Positions 1 to 8,429 are shown, counted from the stretch's first letter. The stretch: 36,862 nt of DNA from Vicinamibacteria bacterium (GCA_025938035.1 JAICQE010000016.1:1-36862); one strand, 5' to 3'. Numbers and translations are program-made. Notes: generated from the letters alone by a model not told the origin.

Positions 1-2
1 GA

Positions 3-725
3 CTGATCAAGGACGGGTCGAAGTACGCGATCCTCACCGACAGTCTCGGGACCGAGGATCATCTCGGCGACATGGACTTCAAGGTCGCCGGCACGACGAA
101 CGGCATCACGTCCATCCAGATGGACATCAAGGTCTCGGGCATCACCTCCGAGATCATGGCCAAGGCGCTCGATCAGGCCAAGGCCGGACGCCTGCACATC
201 CTGAACGAGATGGCCAAGACGCTCGGCGAGACGCGCAAGCAGATGTCGAACTTCGCGCCGCGTATCATCACCATCAAGATTCCGGTGGACAAGATCCGCG
301 ACGTCATCGGACCGGGCGGAAAGATGATCCGCAGCATCATCGAGCGCACGGGCGTGAAGATCGACGTCGAGGACAACGGCACGGTGAACGTGGCGTCGGC
401 GGATGGCGAGTCGGCCATGAAGGCGATCGGCATCATTCAGGAGCTGACCGCGACGCCGGAACTGAACAAGACCTACATGGGCAAAGTGCAGCGCATCACC
501 GACTTCGGCGCGTTCGTGGAGATCATGCCGGGAACCGACGGGCTGCTCCACGTCTCGGAGATCGCGAACCACCGTGTGAAGGACGTCCGCGACGAGCTCA
601 AGGAAGGCCAGCAGGTGCTGGTAAAGGTCATCAATATCGACCCGACGGGCAAAATCCGCCTGAGCCGGAAGGCGTTGTTGCAGGAAGAAGCGGGCAAAGC
701 TGAGACGGCCACAGCGAAGCCGTAA
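3..725 (+). CDS. pnp: Polyribonucleotide nucleotidyltransferase (PNPase), C-terminal part
   Basis: This is the 3' end of pnp; the reading frame is open to the left edge, so the 5' part lies outside the window. PNPase is a phosphorolytic 3'-5' exoribonuclease of the RNA degradosome. The first visible residues ([20 protein letters not shown]) match the end of the second RNase PH core domain, which contains catalytic acidic residues. A KH domain follows, with its GxxG loop visible as GPGG before [18 protein letters not shown]. The S1 RNA-binding domain begins at [19 protein letters not shown] and ends near [10 protein letters not shown], followed by a short charged tail. The in-frame ATG at 72 is internal, not the true start. 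The KH-S1 order and ending are normal for the family. Confidence 0.97.
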   Translation: MIKDGSKYAILTDSLGTEDHLGDMDFKVAGTTNGITSIQMDIKVSGITSEIMAKALDQAKAGRLHILNEMAKTLGETRKQMSNFAPRIITIKIPVDKIRDVIGPGGKMIRSIIERTGVKIDVEDNGTVNVASADGESAMKAIGIIQELTATPELNKTYMGKVQRITDFGAFVEIMPGTDGLLHVSEIANHRVKDVRDELKEGQQVLVKVINIDPTGKIRLSRKALLQEEAGKAETATAKP

Positions 726-772
726 AGGCACGAGTAAACCAGGAACCGTCGGAGGGCGTCTAAACTTAACAG

Positions 773-1183
773 ATGACCCTGACGCGGCGGACTCTCGGAC
801 TGATTCTCCTCGGGACCGGCGCCTGTCTCCTCGCCGGTTCCGCGTCTCGCCTGTTCGCCGCCTCGACCCCGCTCGGCGCAGGTCAGGACCAGGCGCCGAA
901 CCGGCGCGAGTTCTCCATCAGAGCGAGCGATTACCGCTTTTCACCGGACCGCCTCGAGGTGATGCAGGACGACCTCGTCAAGCTGACCGTGGAAAGCGCC
1001 GACGTGGCCTACAGCTTCACCATCGACGAACCATACCGGGTGTCGCGGAGAATCCCGGCCGGCGGCAAAGCCGTAATCGAATTCCGGGCCGACCAGCCCG
1101 GGACGTTCGATTTCTACTCGAACATGACCAACGACGCGCGCCACGCCAAGATGCGCGGACAGCTGACGGTTCGCCGGCGGTAG
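773..1183 (+). CDS. Tat-type exported cupredoxin-fold protein with missing copper ligands
   Basis: A 136-residue exported protein. The N-terminus has a twin-arginine-like signal (TRRTLGL followed by a hydrophobic stretch), so export may use the Tat genes encoded further along. Residues about 45-136 resemble a small cupredoxin of the COX2/nitrosocyanin type: a motif like DVxHSFxIxE appears as DVAYSFTIDE, and the terminal loop usually written FYC...C..H..MxG appears as FYSNMTNDARHAKMRG. His and Met are retained, but the first His is Tyr and the Cys ligand is Ser. It may therefore be a fold relic or bind a different metal; this is inference. It lies 47 bases after pnp and has only a distant purine-rich site (ggagg near 751), so translation may be weak. 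Confidence 0.75.
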   Translation: MTLTRRTLGLILLGTGACLLAGSASRLFAASTPLGAGQDQAPNRREFSIRASDYRFSPDRLEVMQDDLVKLTVESADVAYSFTIDEPYRVSRRIPAGGKAVIEFRADQPGTFDFYSNMTNDARHAKMRGQLTVRRR

Positions 1184-1188
1184 GCGCA

Positions 1189-1241
1189 GTGGCGCGGACC
1201 TTGTCAGGTCCGCGAGGCGCGCCGGACAAGGCGCGCCCCAC
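1189..1241. repeat. Two-hairpin palindromic intergenic repeat, family 1 copy A
   Basis: A 53-base element that begins GTGGCGCGG and ends GCGCGCCCCAC. It contains two consecutive hairpins: GCGGACCT/AGGTCCGC, then a GGCGCGCC pair. It lies between the convergent ends of the cupredoxin gene and the VWA gene, where it could act as a bidirectional transcription barrier. The layout and ends match the copy inside smc at 4993-5044, and single-hairpin relatives occur near 11399 and 20151. Confidence 0.8.
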
Positions 1242-1250
1242 GATCAACCC

Positions 1251-2225
1251 CTAGTTTTTAGGCGCGACGTAGCTCTTCCTCGCCCGCGGTTTCATCCCGC
1301 CCTGCTTCACTTTGATCTCGATTTCGTGGACCTTGCCGTCGCGCCGCGGCGGCTCGTAGGCGAGCAGATACTGGCTGTGCAGCTCCTCGGCCACCTGCGC
1401 AAACGCCAGACCGAGGTTGTCGCCGAAGTTGATCTCGGTGTATCCGCCGCCGGTTTCCTCCGCGACGCGGGCGAGTTGTGGATCCGGCAGGTCGGCCGAC
1501 AACGCCGCCTGCAGGCCGCCGATGCCGAGGCCAGGTACCGAGCGGGCACCGCGGCTCCGCATTCCCACCGCGTAAATCATCACGTCCTGGCGCCGCGCCC
1601 GATCGATCACGTCGCCCTGCGTGACGAAGCGATCGCGGAAGCTCGTCAGGCCGCTGTCCGCTCCGTCGCTGAGCACCAGGACGACATGCCGTGCGTCGCC
1701 TTCAGCACTGCCGGCGGGACGCCCGAACGACTCGACGGCTTTGTCGATGGCCCGCCACAGCGGCGTCGGCGCCTGGGGATCGATCGCCGACGGCAGCGCC
1801 CCAACCAGCTCGCGCGCGTCACGGGTGAAGGTCTCGCTGATGACGACGTCCTTGCCGAACGTCCCGACGCGGGCGAGATCGTCCGGTCGCAGGTGCTTCA
1901 CGAGCTCCGCGGTACCGGTGCGAAGGAGCGGGAGATTGCCCTGCATGCTGCCCGAGACGTCGAGCAGGACGATCAGCCTGATAGCGCGCGGCTGGTTGAC
2001 GAACAGCGCAATCGGCTGCGTCTTCCCTTCATCGCGGACCTCGAAATCCTCCTGCCGCAGCGTCGTGACGAGGCGGCCATTCCGATCGGTCACGGTCACG
2101 TACGCGCGAACGAGCTCGCTGCCGCCGCGAAAGACCGTCTGTTCCGATGGCTGTTCCTGATCCCGGGCGGCGGCGACAGCGACGAGACCGGCGGCGACCA
2201 GGGCGGTGATGAGAGTCCGTACCAT
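1251..2225 (-). CDS. VWFA-related Acidobacterial domain protein, exported
   Basis: A 324-residue protein with a Sec-type signal peptide (MVRTLITALVAAGLVAVAAA). A beta-rich segment after the signal (LVRAYVTVTDRNGRLVTTL then QEDFEVRDEGKTQPI) is the usual lead-in of the VWFA-related Acidobacterial family (TIGR03436 type). The von Willebrand A domain follows, with a complete metal-ion adhesion motif DVSGSM and a later LVLSDGADSG strand. The C-terminus (QYLLAYEPPRRDGKVHEIEIKV, split here as QYLLAYEPPRR then DGKVHEIEIKV) is also typical. Members are numerous in Acidobacteria; the ligand is unknown. It probably acts in the periplasm or at the surface. It is convergent with the cupredoxin gene, and two family-2 repeats lie upstream. 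Confidence 0.9.
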   Translation of the reverse strand: MVRTLITALVAAGLVAVAAARDQEQPSEQTVFRGGSELVRAYVTVTDRNGRLVTTLRQEDFEVRDEGKTQPIALFVNQPRAIRLIVLLDVSGSMQGNLPLLRTGTAELVKHLRPDDLARVGTFGKDVVISETFTRDARELVGALPSAIDPQAPTPLWRAIDKAVESFGRPAGSAEGDARHVVLVLSDGADSGLTSFRDRFVTQGDVIDRARRQDVMIYAVGMRSRGARSVPGLGIGGLQAALSADLPDPQLARVAEETGGGYTEINFGDNLGLAFAQVAEELHSQYLLAYEPPRRDGKVHEIEIKVKQGGMKPRARKSYVAPKN

Positions 2226-2236
2226 TGGCTCCTCTG

Positions 2237-2300
2237 GGTCCGCCTGAAAGCGGACACTACGAGCGACTTCCGCAGGTCCGCCTGAAGGCGGACACGACGA
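2237..2300. repeat. Two tandem copies of a short palindromic repeat, family 2
   Basis: Two near-identical hairpin units, at about 2237-2259 and 2275-2297. Each reads GGTCCGCCTGAA(A/G)GCGGACAC, with stem GTCCGCC/GGCGGAC in the second copy. They fill the gap between the VWA start and the M48 protease stop, both on the minus strand. A diverged third copy lies at 4305-4328 before the DUF4097 gene. They look like REP-type elements and may attenuate or terminate transcription. Confidence 0.8.
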
Positions 2301-2316
2301 ACGACGCCGGCTGACG

Positions 2317-3432
2317 CTAGGCAGGATCCAGCTTAAAGGATCTGGCGGCGGAAATCCTGGCGGAGATCGATGGATGGCTGTGGAACAGCGTCTCGACGAG
2401 CTTCGAGGGCTCCTCTTCGGCCAGGTTCTGCGCCGACAGGCGCTTCATGGCGGTGACAAACGCCTCGAGATTCCTCGTCATTCTCAGTGCGTATCGATCG
2501 GCCCGCCGCTCGTGCGACCGCGACAGCGCGTTGCGCAGCGGCATGAGCACCAGTGACACTGCGCCCATCGTCAGCAGCAGAAGCGGCAGGGCGGCGATGT
2601 CGGTCTTCCCTGCTGCCCCGAACGAGCTGGCCCACGCGGTGAGCGCCGCGTCCGAGATGTAGAAGCCGAACGCGATGAGCGCGGTCTCGAAGACAATCGC
2701 GCGCCAGATATCGTGGTGCACGTGATGCGCCAGCTCGTGGGCCAGGATCACTTCGATCTCGTCGTCCGAATAGCCGGCGAGCAGCGTATCGGACAGCAGG
2801 ATGCGGCGCGTGCGTCCGAGGCCCGCCAGTGCCGCATTTGCCTTCTTCGTGCGATCGCTGAGGCGCCACTCGAACGTCCCGAGCACCGGCGCGCCGGCAC
2901 GATCGGCCAGCGCCACCAGTCGCGCCGCCAGCGTCTCCCGATCGAGCGGCTTGACCTCGTAGAACAGCGGCAGCAGCAGCACCGGCCCGAGTTGCGCCAG
3001 CGCGACGATGACCAGCGAAAACACCAGCGCCGCCGCCAGCCACCACCGCTCGGGATCCCAGCGGATCAGGCTCCAGATCCCCATCGCCGCCGCCAGGCCG
3101 AACGCCGTACCGATCGCCCATCCCTTGAGATGGTCCTTCCACCACCGCGCCGTGCTTTCCGTGGAGAGCTCGTATCGCCGTTCAAGGGTCACGCCCTCGT
3201 AGAACGCAAGCGGCAGCTGCAGCAGGTCATACAGGACCGCCAGCACAATCACATAGACAGCGAGCGTGCCGAGAAACGTACCACCGGCGAGATTGGTTGA
3301 CGCCTCGCGCAGCGACGCCGACCAGCCGGAGACGAGCAGACCGATCAGGAACAGCGCGCCAAGAGAGGCGCTCAGAACGGACGCGCGCCGGCGCAGACGA
3401 TGGTAGCGGGTGGATTTGTCCTCGTTCGCCAC
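2317..3432 (-). CDS. M48 family membrane zinc metalloprotease (Ste24/HtpX-like)
   Basis: A 371-residue integral membrane protease. The zinc site is visible as HELAHH (HExxH) within VILAHELAHHVHHDIW, and a probable third ligand lies in the downstream motif SHERRADRYAL (E-x3-D type). Several hydrophobic helices precede it, including one near residues 20-40 and a pair around 60-150, with further ones after the catalytic motif, as in Ste24/CAAX-type M48 proteases. The family cleaves membrane or misfolded membrane-associated proteins at the cytoplasmic face. The start is GTG, immediately after the TAG stop of the DUF4097 gene, which implies one transcript and translational coupling. The natural substrate cannot be deduced. 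Confidence 0.92.
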   Translation of the reverse strand: MANEDKSTRYHRLRRRASVLSASLGALFLIGLLVSGWSASLREASTNLAGGTFLGTLAVYVIVLAVLYDLLQLPLAFYEGVTLERRYELSTESTARWWKDHLKGWAIGTAFGLAAAMGIWSLIRWDPERWWLAAALVFSLVIVALAQLGPVLLLPLFYEVKPLDRETLAARLVALADRAGAPVLGTFEWRLSDRTKKANAALAGLGRTRRILLSDTLLAGYSDDEIEVILAHELAHHVHHDIWRAIVFETALIAFGFYISDAALTAWASSFGAAGKTDIAALPLLLLTMGAVSLVLMPLRNALSRSHERRADRYALRMTRNLEAFVTAMKRLSAQNLAEEEPSKLVETLFHSHPSISARISAARSFKLDPA

Positions 3433-4260
3433 CTACGTCGGCGGCTCGCCGCCGCCCAGGCGGACGTTGCCATTGGTGGTTCTCAGCTCGATTTTCGCGC
3501 CGGTCCCCGCGCCGAGGCGGCCGGAGAGACGCTGGCGATCCTTTGTCGTCGCGGTAATCGGCAGTGAGTCCTGCACAATCACACCGCCGTTGAGCGCTGA
3601 CGCCTCGACGGCTGCGTTGGTGTTCGGCGGAAGTCCAAAAATCGCATGGCCGTTGACGGTCGTGACCTTGATGTCGCCGGTAACCGAGGTCATCTGGACA
3701 ATGACCATGCCGTTGACCACCTGCGCTTCGAATCCGCCGGATACGCCCCTTCCCATCACGTGCCCGTTCGTCGAGTCGACGGTGAAGCGCCCGTTGACGT
3801 CGGTCAGCCGAACTGTGCCGTTTGCGTTCTTGATCGTCACAACCGAGCCCGCCGGGACGGTGATGCGATAGTCGGTGCGCACGCGCCGGCGGAAGGCCTC
3901 CGGCCCTTCGGCCTTGACCGACTGGATGCTGACACGGTCGGCAACGGCTTCGACGGTTGAATACTGCTGCTTCAGCAGCTCTTTGGCGGCCTCGTCGTTA
4001 CTCGCACGCGCGCGGCGCCGGGTGTGCACTTCGACCGCTGTCCCTCTACCGCCGACGAACTCGACCTCGCCGTTTTCGGTCTGCAGCTCGATGCGGCCGC
4101 CCTTGGCCAGAGGGTAGGTCCGGGTCGATTCGTCCTCGGCGCGCCCGCCCTCGCTGACGTCGACCGACACTTCACCCCGGTCGTCTACGCGAACATCGCA
4201 TGCGGCCAGGCCGGTGGCGACGAGGATGGCGCTTACCGCGAGGGAATGGCGGATCGTCAT
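3433..4260 (-). CDS. DUF4097-type beta-repeat lipoprotein
   Basis: A 275-residue protein with a lipoprotein signal: MTIRHSLAVSAILVATG followed by the lipobox LAAC. I chose the ATG at 4260 because it places the lipobox correctly; an in-frame GTG at 4296 would add 12 residues before the signal. The body is a run of short beta strands with recurring VxxxNGxV patterns (AEVHTR-like strands, NANGTVRLTDVNG, STNGHVMGRG, VVNGMVIVQM, TVNGHAIFG, ALNGGVIVQD, TTNGNVRLGG). This is the right-handed beta-solenoid look of DUF4097 adhesin-like proteins. The function is unknown; related genes often sit near membrane-stress genes. It is directly coupled to the M48 protease gene downstream. Confidence 0.88.
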   Translation of the reverse strand: MTIRHSLAVSAILVATGLAACDVRVDDRGEVSVDVSEGGRAEDESTRTYPLAKGGRIELQTENGEVEFVGGRGTAVEVHTRRRARASNDEAAKELLKQQYSTVEAVADRVSIQSVKAEGPEAFRRRVRTDYRITVPAGSVVTIKNANGTVRLTDVNGRFTVDSTNGHVMGRGVSGGFEAQVVNGMVIVQMTSVTGDIKVTTVNGHAIFGLPPNTNAAVEASALNGGVIVQDSLPITATTKDRQRLSGRLGAGTGAKIELRTTNGNVRLGGGEPPT

Positions 4261-4304
4261 GCTTCGCACTACGTGCCGCAGCCGGATGGGGTTCACTCGG
4301 TACC

Positions 4305-4328
4305 GGTCCGGCTGACGCCGGACACTAC
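4305..4328. repeat. Short palindromic repeat, family 2, diverged copy
   Basis: The element reads GGTCCGGCTGACGCCGGACAC followed by TAC, with stem GTCCGGC/GCCGGAC. It differs from the copies at 2237-2300 by compensating changes on the two stem arms, as expected if the hairpin itself is conserved. It lies in the 76-base gap between the smc stop codon and the DUF4097 start. Confidence 0.75.
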
Positions 4329-4336
4329 ATCATGCG

Positions 4337-7300
4337 CTAGTTCAGCTGCACGGAAATCAGCTTCGAGACGCCCGGCTCCTCCATTGTCACGCCATACAGC
4401 CGGTTCGCGATCTCCATGGTCCGTCTGTTGTGGGTGATGAGGATGAACTGCGTTCGATCGAGCATCCCACGAAGCATGTCCACGAAGCGACTGACATTGG
4501 CGTCGTCCAGCGGCGCGTCGATTTCGTCCAGCAGGCAGAACGGGCTCGGCTTGTACTGGAAGATGGCGAACATCAGGGCGATGGCCGTCAATGCCTTCTC
4601 GCCGCCCGACAGCAGCATCACGCTCTGCAGGCGCTTGCCCGGAGGCGACGCGACGATGTCGATGCCGCTTTCGAGCGGATCGTTCTCGTCGAGCAGCGTC
4701 AGGCCGGCCCGGCCGCCGCCGAACAACGTGCTGAACGTGCCCTGGAAGTTGTGCTGGATAGCGGTAAAGGCCTCCCGGAAGCGCGTCTTCGACGTCTCGT
4801 CGATGCGCTTGATGGCCTCCGCCGTCTGCGCAATCGAGTCGACGAGGTCGCGCCGCTGCGTGGTGAGGAACGTATGCCGTTCTTCGAGCTCGTCGAACTG
4901 CTCGATGGCCATCATGTTCACCGGCCCGAGGCGTTCGATCTTCGCTTTCAGCCGGGTAATGGCCTCTTCGGCCGTCATCGAGGCCGGCGCTTGTGGGGCG
5001 AACCCTTCGGGTTCGCCTGGCGCGCCCGACAGGGCGCGCCCCACGTCAGCAGCTTCCCCTTCTTCGGTCTCGGGGTCAGGCTCCTCCGCTGCGATCGCCG
5101 CCGCGTCGGGCTCCGTCTCGCCGGCAGCTTCCATCCGTTCGACTTCGGCCAGCACCTCGTCGAGCGACGCCTGGACGCCATCCACGCAGCTCTGCGCCAG
5201 GTGCGTCAGGTCGCCTTCCGCCGTCGCTCGCGCGATTTCAAGCTCCCCGGCGGCGGCGCGGACCTCCTCCAGCGCCGTGCGCGCGGCGCGAATCACGGAA
5301 TCCTGTGCGTCGACGCGGGCGCGCACCGACGCTGCTGTTTCGTCGGCGGCCCGCAGGTCCTGCCGCATCCCGTCCAGCGCCTGGATGTCGGCGTCGAGCG
5401 TCCGCACGCTCTCGGCAATAGAGGCGAGAAGCGCCTCACGGCGGCTGCGCGCCTGGTCGAGCTCGGCGGCCCGGAGCGCAATCCGCTGCTCGAGCTCACG
5501 CGCGCTCTCCTCGAGCCGTTCGACTTCGGAGGCAACGGCTGATGCACGTTCGACGAGCGCGGCATGCGAGGCGCGCACCTCGGCGGCTCGCGCCCCCAGT
5601 TGTGCGACGGAATCGCGCGCGTCCGCCAGCTGGCGCTGCGCGCCGGTCAATCTCTCATCCGCCTGGCGCTGCTCTTCGCCGATGCGGCTGATCGACGATT
5701 CGGCCTCCGTGCGGCGGCCTTCGAGCGTCCGCCGCTCCTCTTCGGCCCGGCTGCGCTCGAGCGCAATCACTTCCGCTTTCCGGGCGATGCGCGCCGCCTC
5801 CTCCTCACCGCGCGACAGCTGCGCGGCATAGGCGACGACGTCTTTCTCCTGGCGATGCTGTTCGGCGACGAGCGCGGCAATCGCCGATGTCGCCTGAGCG
5901 ATTGTGATCTCGAGCTGCCCCGCCTCGTTGCCGAGGCGCGCCAGCGCCTGCCGGTCGGACGCGACACGCTCGCGCAGCTCCTTGATTTCGCGGCGCGTCG
6001 CCAGGATGCCGCGCGACTCCACCTTTGCGCCGCCGGAGACCAGGTGCGGACCACGGAGGACGTCGCCGTCGAGCGTGGCGACCGGCGCCGACGTCTGCCG
6101 CGAAAAGGCCACGGCCTGCTCGAACGTTTCCGCCACGTACGCTTCAGGCATCACCTTGTTGATCGTCACGACGTGCGGACCCTGCAGCCGCACGACGTCG
6201 GTCACCGGAACGATCCCGGGCACGCGCAGTGCCTCGCGCGGGTGATAGCCGTTGGAGCCGGGATCGATGACGACGAACCCGCAGCGTCCGGCATCGTGCT
6301 CGCGCACCAGCGACAGGCCGGCGGCCGCCTGGTCGTGCCGCTCGACGATCACGTGCTGCAGCAGCTCGCCCAGGCACGCCTCGACCGCGCGCTCATAGCG
6401 GCGATCGACCTCGAGATAGTCCGCCACGGCCCCCTGCTGCCCAACGTGCCCGTTCGCCTGGACCAGCACCATCCGCGCCGCGTCACCGAAGTCGCCGCGC
6501 GTGGACGCCAGTTCCTCGAGCGAGGCAAGCCGCGCGTCCGACGCCGCGAGCTCCTGCTCCCGCGCCCGAACCTCACGCGTACGCGCCTCATGTTCGGAGC
6601 GCGCCGTCGCCAGCTCCGATTCGCGCGCCGCCCGATCGAGCGTCACCGTCTCGAGCAGCGCGTTGGTGCGGGCGAGGAGGTCCGCCGCCGCAGCGCGGTC
6701 GCTCTCGACTTTCTCGGTCTCGCGGCGGAGATCCTCGTGCTCGACGTCCAGCTTCGCCAGCGTCTCGCCAACGCGTTCGTGCTGCTGGCTGGCGTGCTGC
6801 ACGGCATGTTGCAACGCCGTCACGGTATTCAGCGCGGAGAACACCTCGGACCGCGCCGCCTCGACGTCTCCCTCCAGGCCCTCGATCTGCCGCTGGGCGC
6901 GGGCGAGGTCTTCCTGCGCCGCCGCCGCGACCGCCTGCGCATCGTCGCGCGCCCGTTCCGCCTCGACGACCGCCTGCCGGCGCGATTCGAGCGCCACGCG
7001 GGCCGGCTCGCGCCGCGTTTCCAGCTCGCCGAGCTCGTCGGAGATTTCGGCCGCGCGGGCGGCCAGCGACTCGGCCTGATGCCGGTCGAATTCCTGCTGC
7101 TGCTGCCGCCGGTTGATCTCCAGTTCGCGGCTGTGAGCGTCTTCGCGGATTTTGGCCGCGCGGCCATCGGCTTCGGCCTGCTCGATCCGCAGCCGCGACA
7201 GGTCCGCCTCGACCTCGCTCAGCCGTGCCGCGGCCGCGCCTTCGCGCTCACGCGCCTCGGCAAGGCGCGCCCGCGCCGTCTCGATCGTCTGTGCAAGCTC

Positions 7301-8155
7301 GCGGTATCGCCGGGCGAACAGCACCTTTTCCCAGCGCCGCAGCTCCTCGCGCAGCCGCTTGTAGCGGCGCGCCTTCGCCGCCTGCCGCTTGAGTGCACCC
7401 CGCTGTTTTTCGACCTCGAAGACAATGTCGTCGATGCGGGTCAGGTTCTGCTGCGCGGCCTCGAGCTTCAGCTCCGCGGCACGGCGGCGGGACTTGTATT
7501 TGGTGATGCCCGCGGCTTCTTCGATCAGCTGACGGCGGTCAGCCGGCCGCGAGCTGAGGATCATGCCGATCTTCCCCTGCTCGATAATCGCGTACGCCTT
7601 CGCGCCAAGGCCCGTGTCCATCATCAGCTCGTGGACATCGCGCAGGCGGCACACCTCGCCGTCGATCAGGTATTCGCTCTCGCCGGACCGGTACAGGCGG
7701 CGTGTGACCTCGACGTCGCGCGTAAACGCGCTGACGACCTCCTCGAACGACGCGTGACCCTCGTGGCCGTTCCCATGGCCATTACCGTTCCCGTTCGAGT
7801 GCCCGTTTCCGTTCCCGGCCGGATCGGTCGCGTGGAACTCCGTCAGCGACGGGATGTCCGCCGCGGGTGTCTCCGCGCCGGGCGACCTGGCCGGCAACCC
7901 CGAGAGACGAAGCCGGACTTCCGCCGTCGCACCCGGCTTGCGCGCATCGCTGCCGCTGAAGATGACGTCCTCCATCTTCTCGCCGCGCAGGCTCTTCGCG
8001 CTCTGCTCCCCGAGCACCCACGTGTTGGCGTCGGCGACGTTGCTCTTGCCACAGCCATTGGGGCCGACGATGGCGGTGACGCCTTCGTCGAAGGCCAGTT
8101 CGGATCGATCGGAGAACGACTTGAAGCCGGAAATCTCGAGACGTTCGAGGCGCAT
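4337..8155 (-). CDS. smc: Chromosome segregation ATPase SMC
   Basis: A 1272-residue structural-maintenance-of-chromosomes protein, somewhat longer than the usual 1150-1200. The N-terminal head starts MRLERLEISGFKSF and has Walker A GPNGCGKS at residues about 31-38. Long coiled coils flank a hinge at roughly residues 545-690. The C-terminal head carries the signature LSGGEKAL and Walker B FCLLDEIDAPLDD. The start was chosen because the SMC family begins at MRLERL; an in-frame extension to 8233 lacks family similarity. Two oddities are visible: an Asn-Gly/His-Gly insert in the head (residues about 114-131), and an in-frame palindromic repeat in the C-terminal region (residues about 1037-1054). 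SMC condenses and organises the chromosome with ScpA/ScpB, which are not in the window. Confidence 0.97.
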   Translation of the reverse strand: MRLERLEISGFKSFSDRSELAFDEGVTAIVGPNGCGKSNVADANTWVLGEQSAKSLRGEKMEDVIFSGSDARKPGATAEVRLRLSGLPARSPGAETPAADIPSLTEFHATDPAGNGNGHSNGNGNGHGNGHEGHASFEEVVSAFTRDVEVTRRLYRSGESEYLIDGEVCRLRDVHELMMDTGLGAKAYAIIEQGKIGMILSSRPADRRQLIEEAAGITKYKSRRRAAELKLEAAQQNLTRIDDIVFEVEKQRGALKRQAAKARRYKRLREELRRWEKVLFARRYRELAQTIETARARLAEAREREGAAAARLSEVEADLSRLRIEQAEADGRAAKIREDAHSRELEINRRQQQQEFDRHQAESLAARAAEISDELGELETRREPARVALESRRQAVVEAERARDDAQAVAAAAQEDLARAQRQIEGLEGDVEAARSEVFSALNTVTALQHAVQHASQQHERVGETLAKLDVEHEDLRRETEKVESDRAAAADLLARTNALLETVTLDRAARESELATARSEHEARTREVRAREQELAASDARLASLEELASTRGDFGDAARMVLVQANGHVGQQGAVADYLEVDRRYERAVEACLGELLQHVIVERHDQAAAGLSLVREHDAGRCGFVVIDPGSNGYHPREALRVPGIVPVTDVVRLQGPHVVTINKVMPEAYVAETFEQAVAFSRQTSAPVATLDGDVLRGPHLVSGGAKVESRGILATRREIKELRERVASDRQALARLGNEAGQLEITIAQATSAIAALVAEQHRQEKDVVAYAAQLSRGEEEAARIARKAEVIALERSRAEEERRTLEGRRTEAESSISRIGEEQRQADERLTGAQRQLADARDSVAQLGARAAEVRASHAALVERASAVASEVERLEESARELEQRIALRAAELDQARSRREALLASIAESVRTLDADIQALDGMRQDLRAADETAASVRARVDAQDSVIRAARTALEEVRAAAGELEIARATAEGDLTHLAQSCVDGVQASLDEVLAEVERMEAAGETEPDAAAIAAEEPDPETEEGEAADVGRALSGAPGEPEGFAPQAPASMTAEEAITRLKAKIERLGPVNMMAIEQFDELEERHTFLTTQRRDLVDSIAQTAEAIKRIDETSKTRFREAFTAIQHNFQGTFSTLFGGGRAGLTLLDENDPLESGIDIVASPPGKRLQSVMLLSGGEKALTAIALMFAIFQYKPSPFCLLDEIDAPLDDANVSRFVDMLRGMLDRTQFILITHNRRTMEIANRLYGVTMEEPGVSKLISVQLN
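4993..5044. repeat. Two-hairpin palindromic repeat, family 1 copy B, inside smc
   Basis: A 52-base element from GTGGGGCGAACC to GGGCGCGCCCCAC, made of two hairpins (GGCGAACCC/CGGGTTCGCC-type and GGCGCGCCC/GGGCGCGCC). Its ends and layout match the intergenic copy at 1189-1241. Here it is read through in frame within smc and encodes part of GRALSGAPGEPEGFAPQ, just before the conserved block that begins MTAEEAITRLKAKIERLG. Confidence 0.85.
7762..7816 (-). repeat. Hexanucleotide-like tandem repeat encoding Asn-Gly/His-Gly tract in smc
   Basis: A degenerate six-base repeat (plus strand units such as ccgttc and ccattac/ccatgg variants) encodes an NGNGHSNGNGNGHGNG-type tract in the SMC N-terminal head, between the Walker A region and the block FEEVVSAFTRDVEVTRRLYR. 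It is probably a flexible, length-variable loop on the head surface. Confidence 0.8.
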
Positions 8156-8366
8156 TACTCGTCCCCTGTCCTTACGAGGAGATAGACCACGGCACACACG
8201 GACCGGCGCTGAACACACGCCAGTTCGGACCAACCGGATTCCGCTGTGTCGATTACCGTACTGACCTTGCCGGGGGCCGACGCACTGCGCTGGGAGAGCA
8301 GTTTGCGCATCGACCCGATCAAACGGCGGTCAGTCTAACAAGGCCAAGCCATAGTGGCAAGGCCAA

Positions 8367-8419
8367 AGTAACACCACAATATTTTGGGCTGGGGACCCAA
8401 AAGGAGGGGTGGTGTTACT
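8367..8419. repeat. Nested inverted repeat between ctpA and smc
   Basis: The outer arms AGTAACACCAC (8367-8377) and GTGGTGTTACT (8409-8419) are perfect 11-base complements. Nested inside are TTTTGGG (8382-8388) and CCCAAAA (8396-8402). The element starts 11 bases downstream of the ctpA stop codon, so it is a candidate terminator for ctpA; an alternative is a REP- or MITE-like element. The rest of the 274-base gap (8156-8429) shows only a repeated CAAGGCCAA word and no gene. Confidence 0.7.
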
Positions 8420-8429
8420 CCCACCCGGG

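Noticed and set aside
1326..2285. Plus-strand open frame opposite the VWA gene
   Set aside because: It is antisense to a gene with a clear signal peptide and VWA motif, and runs into the intergenic hairpin repeats.
5564..8185. Long plus-strand open frame of 873 codons opposite smc
   Set aside because: It is antisense to a clear smc gene, is Arg/Leu-rich without any recognisable motif, and is the usual shadow frame of high-GC coding DNA.
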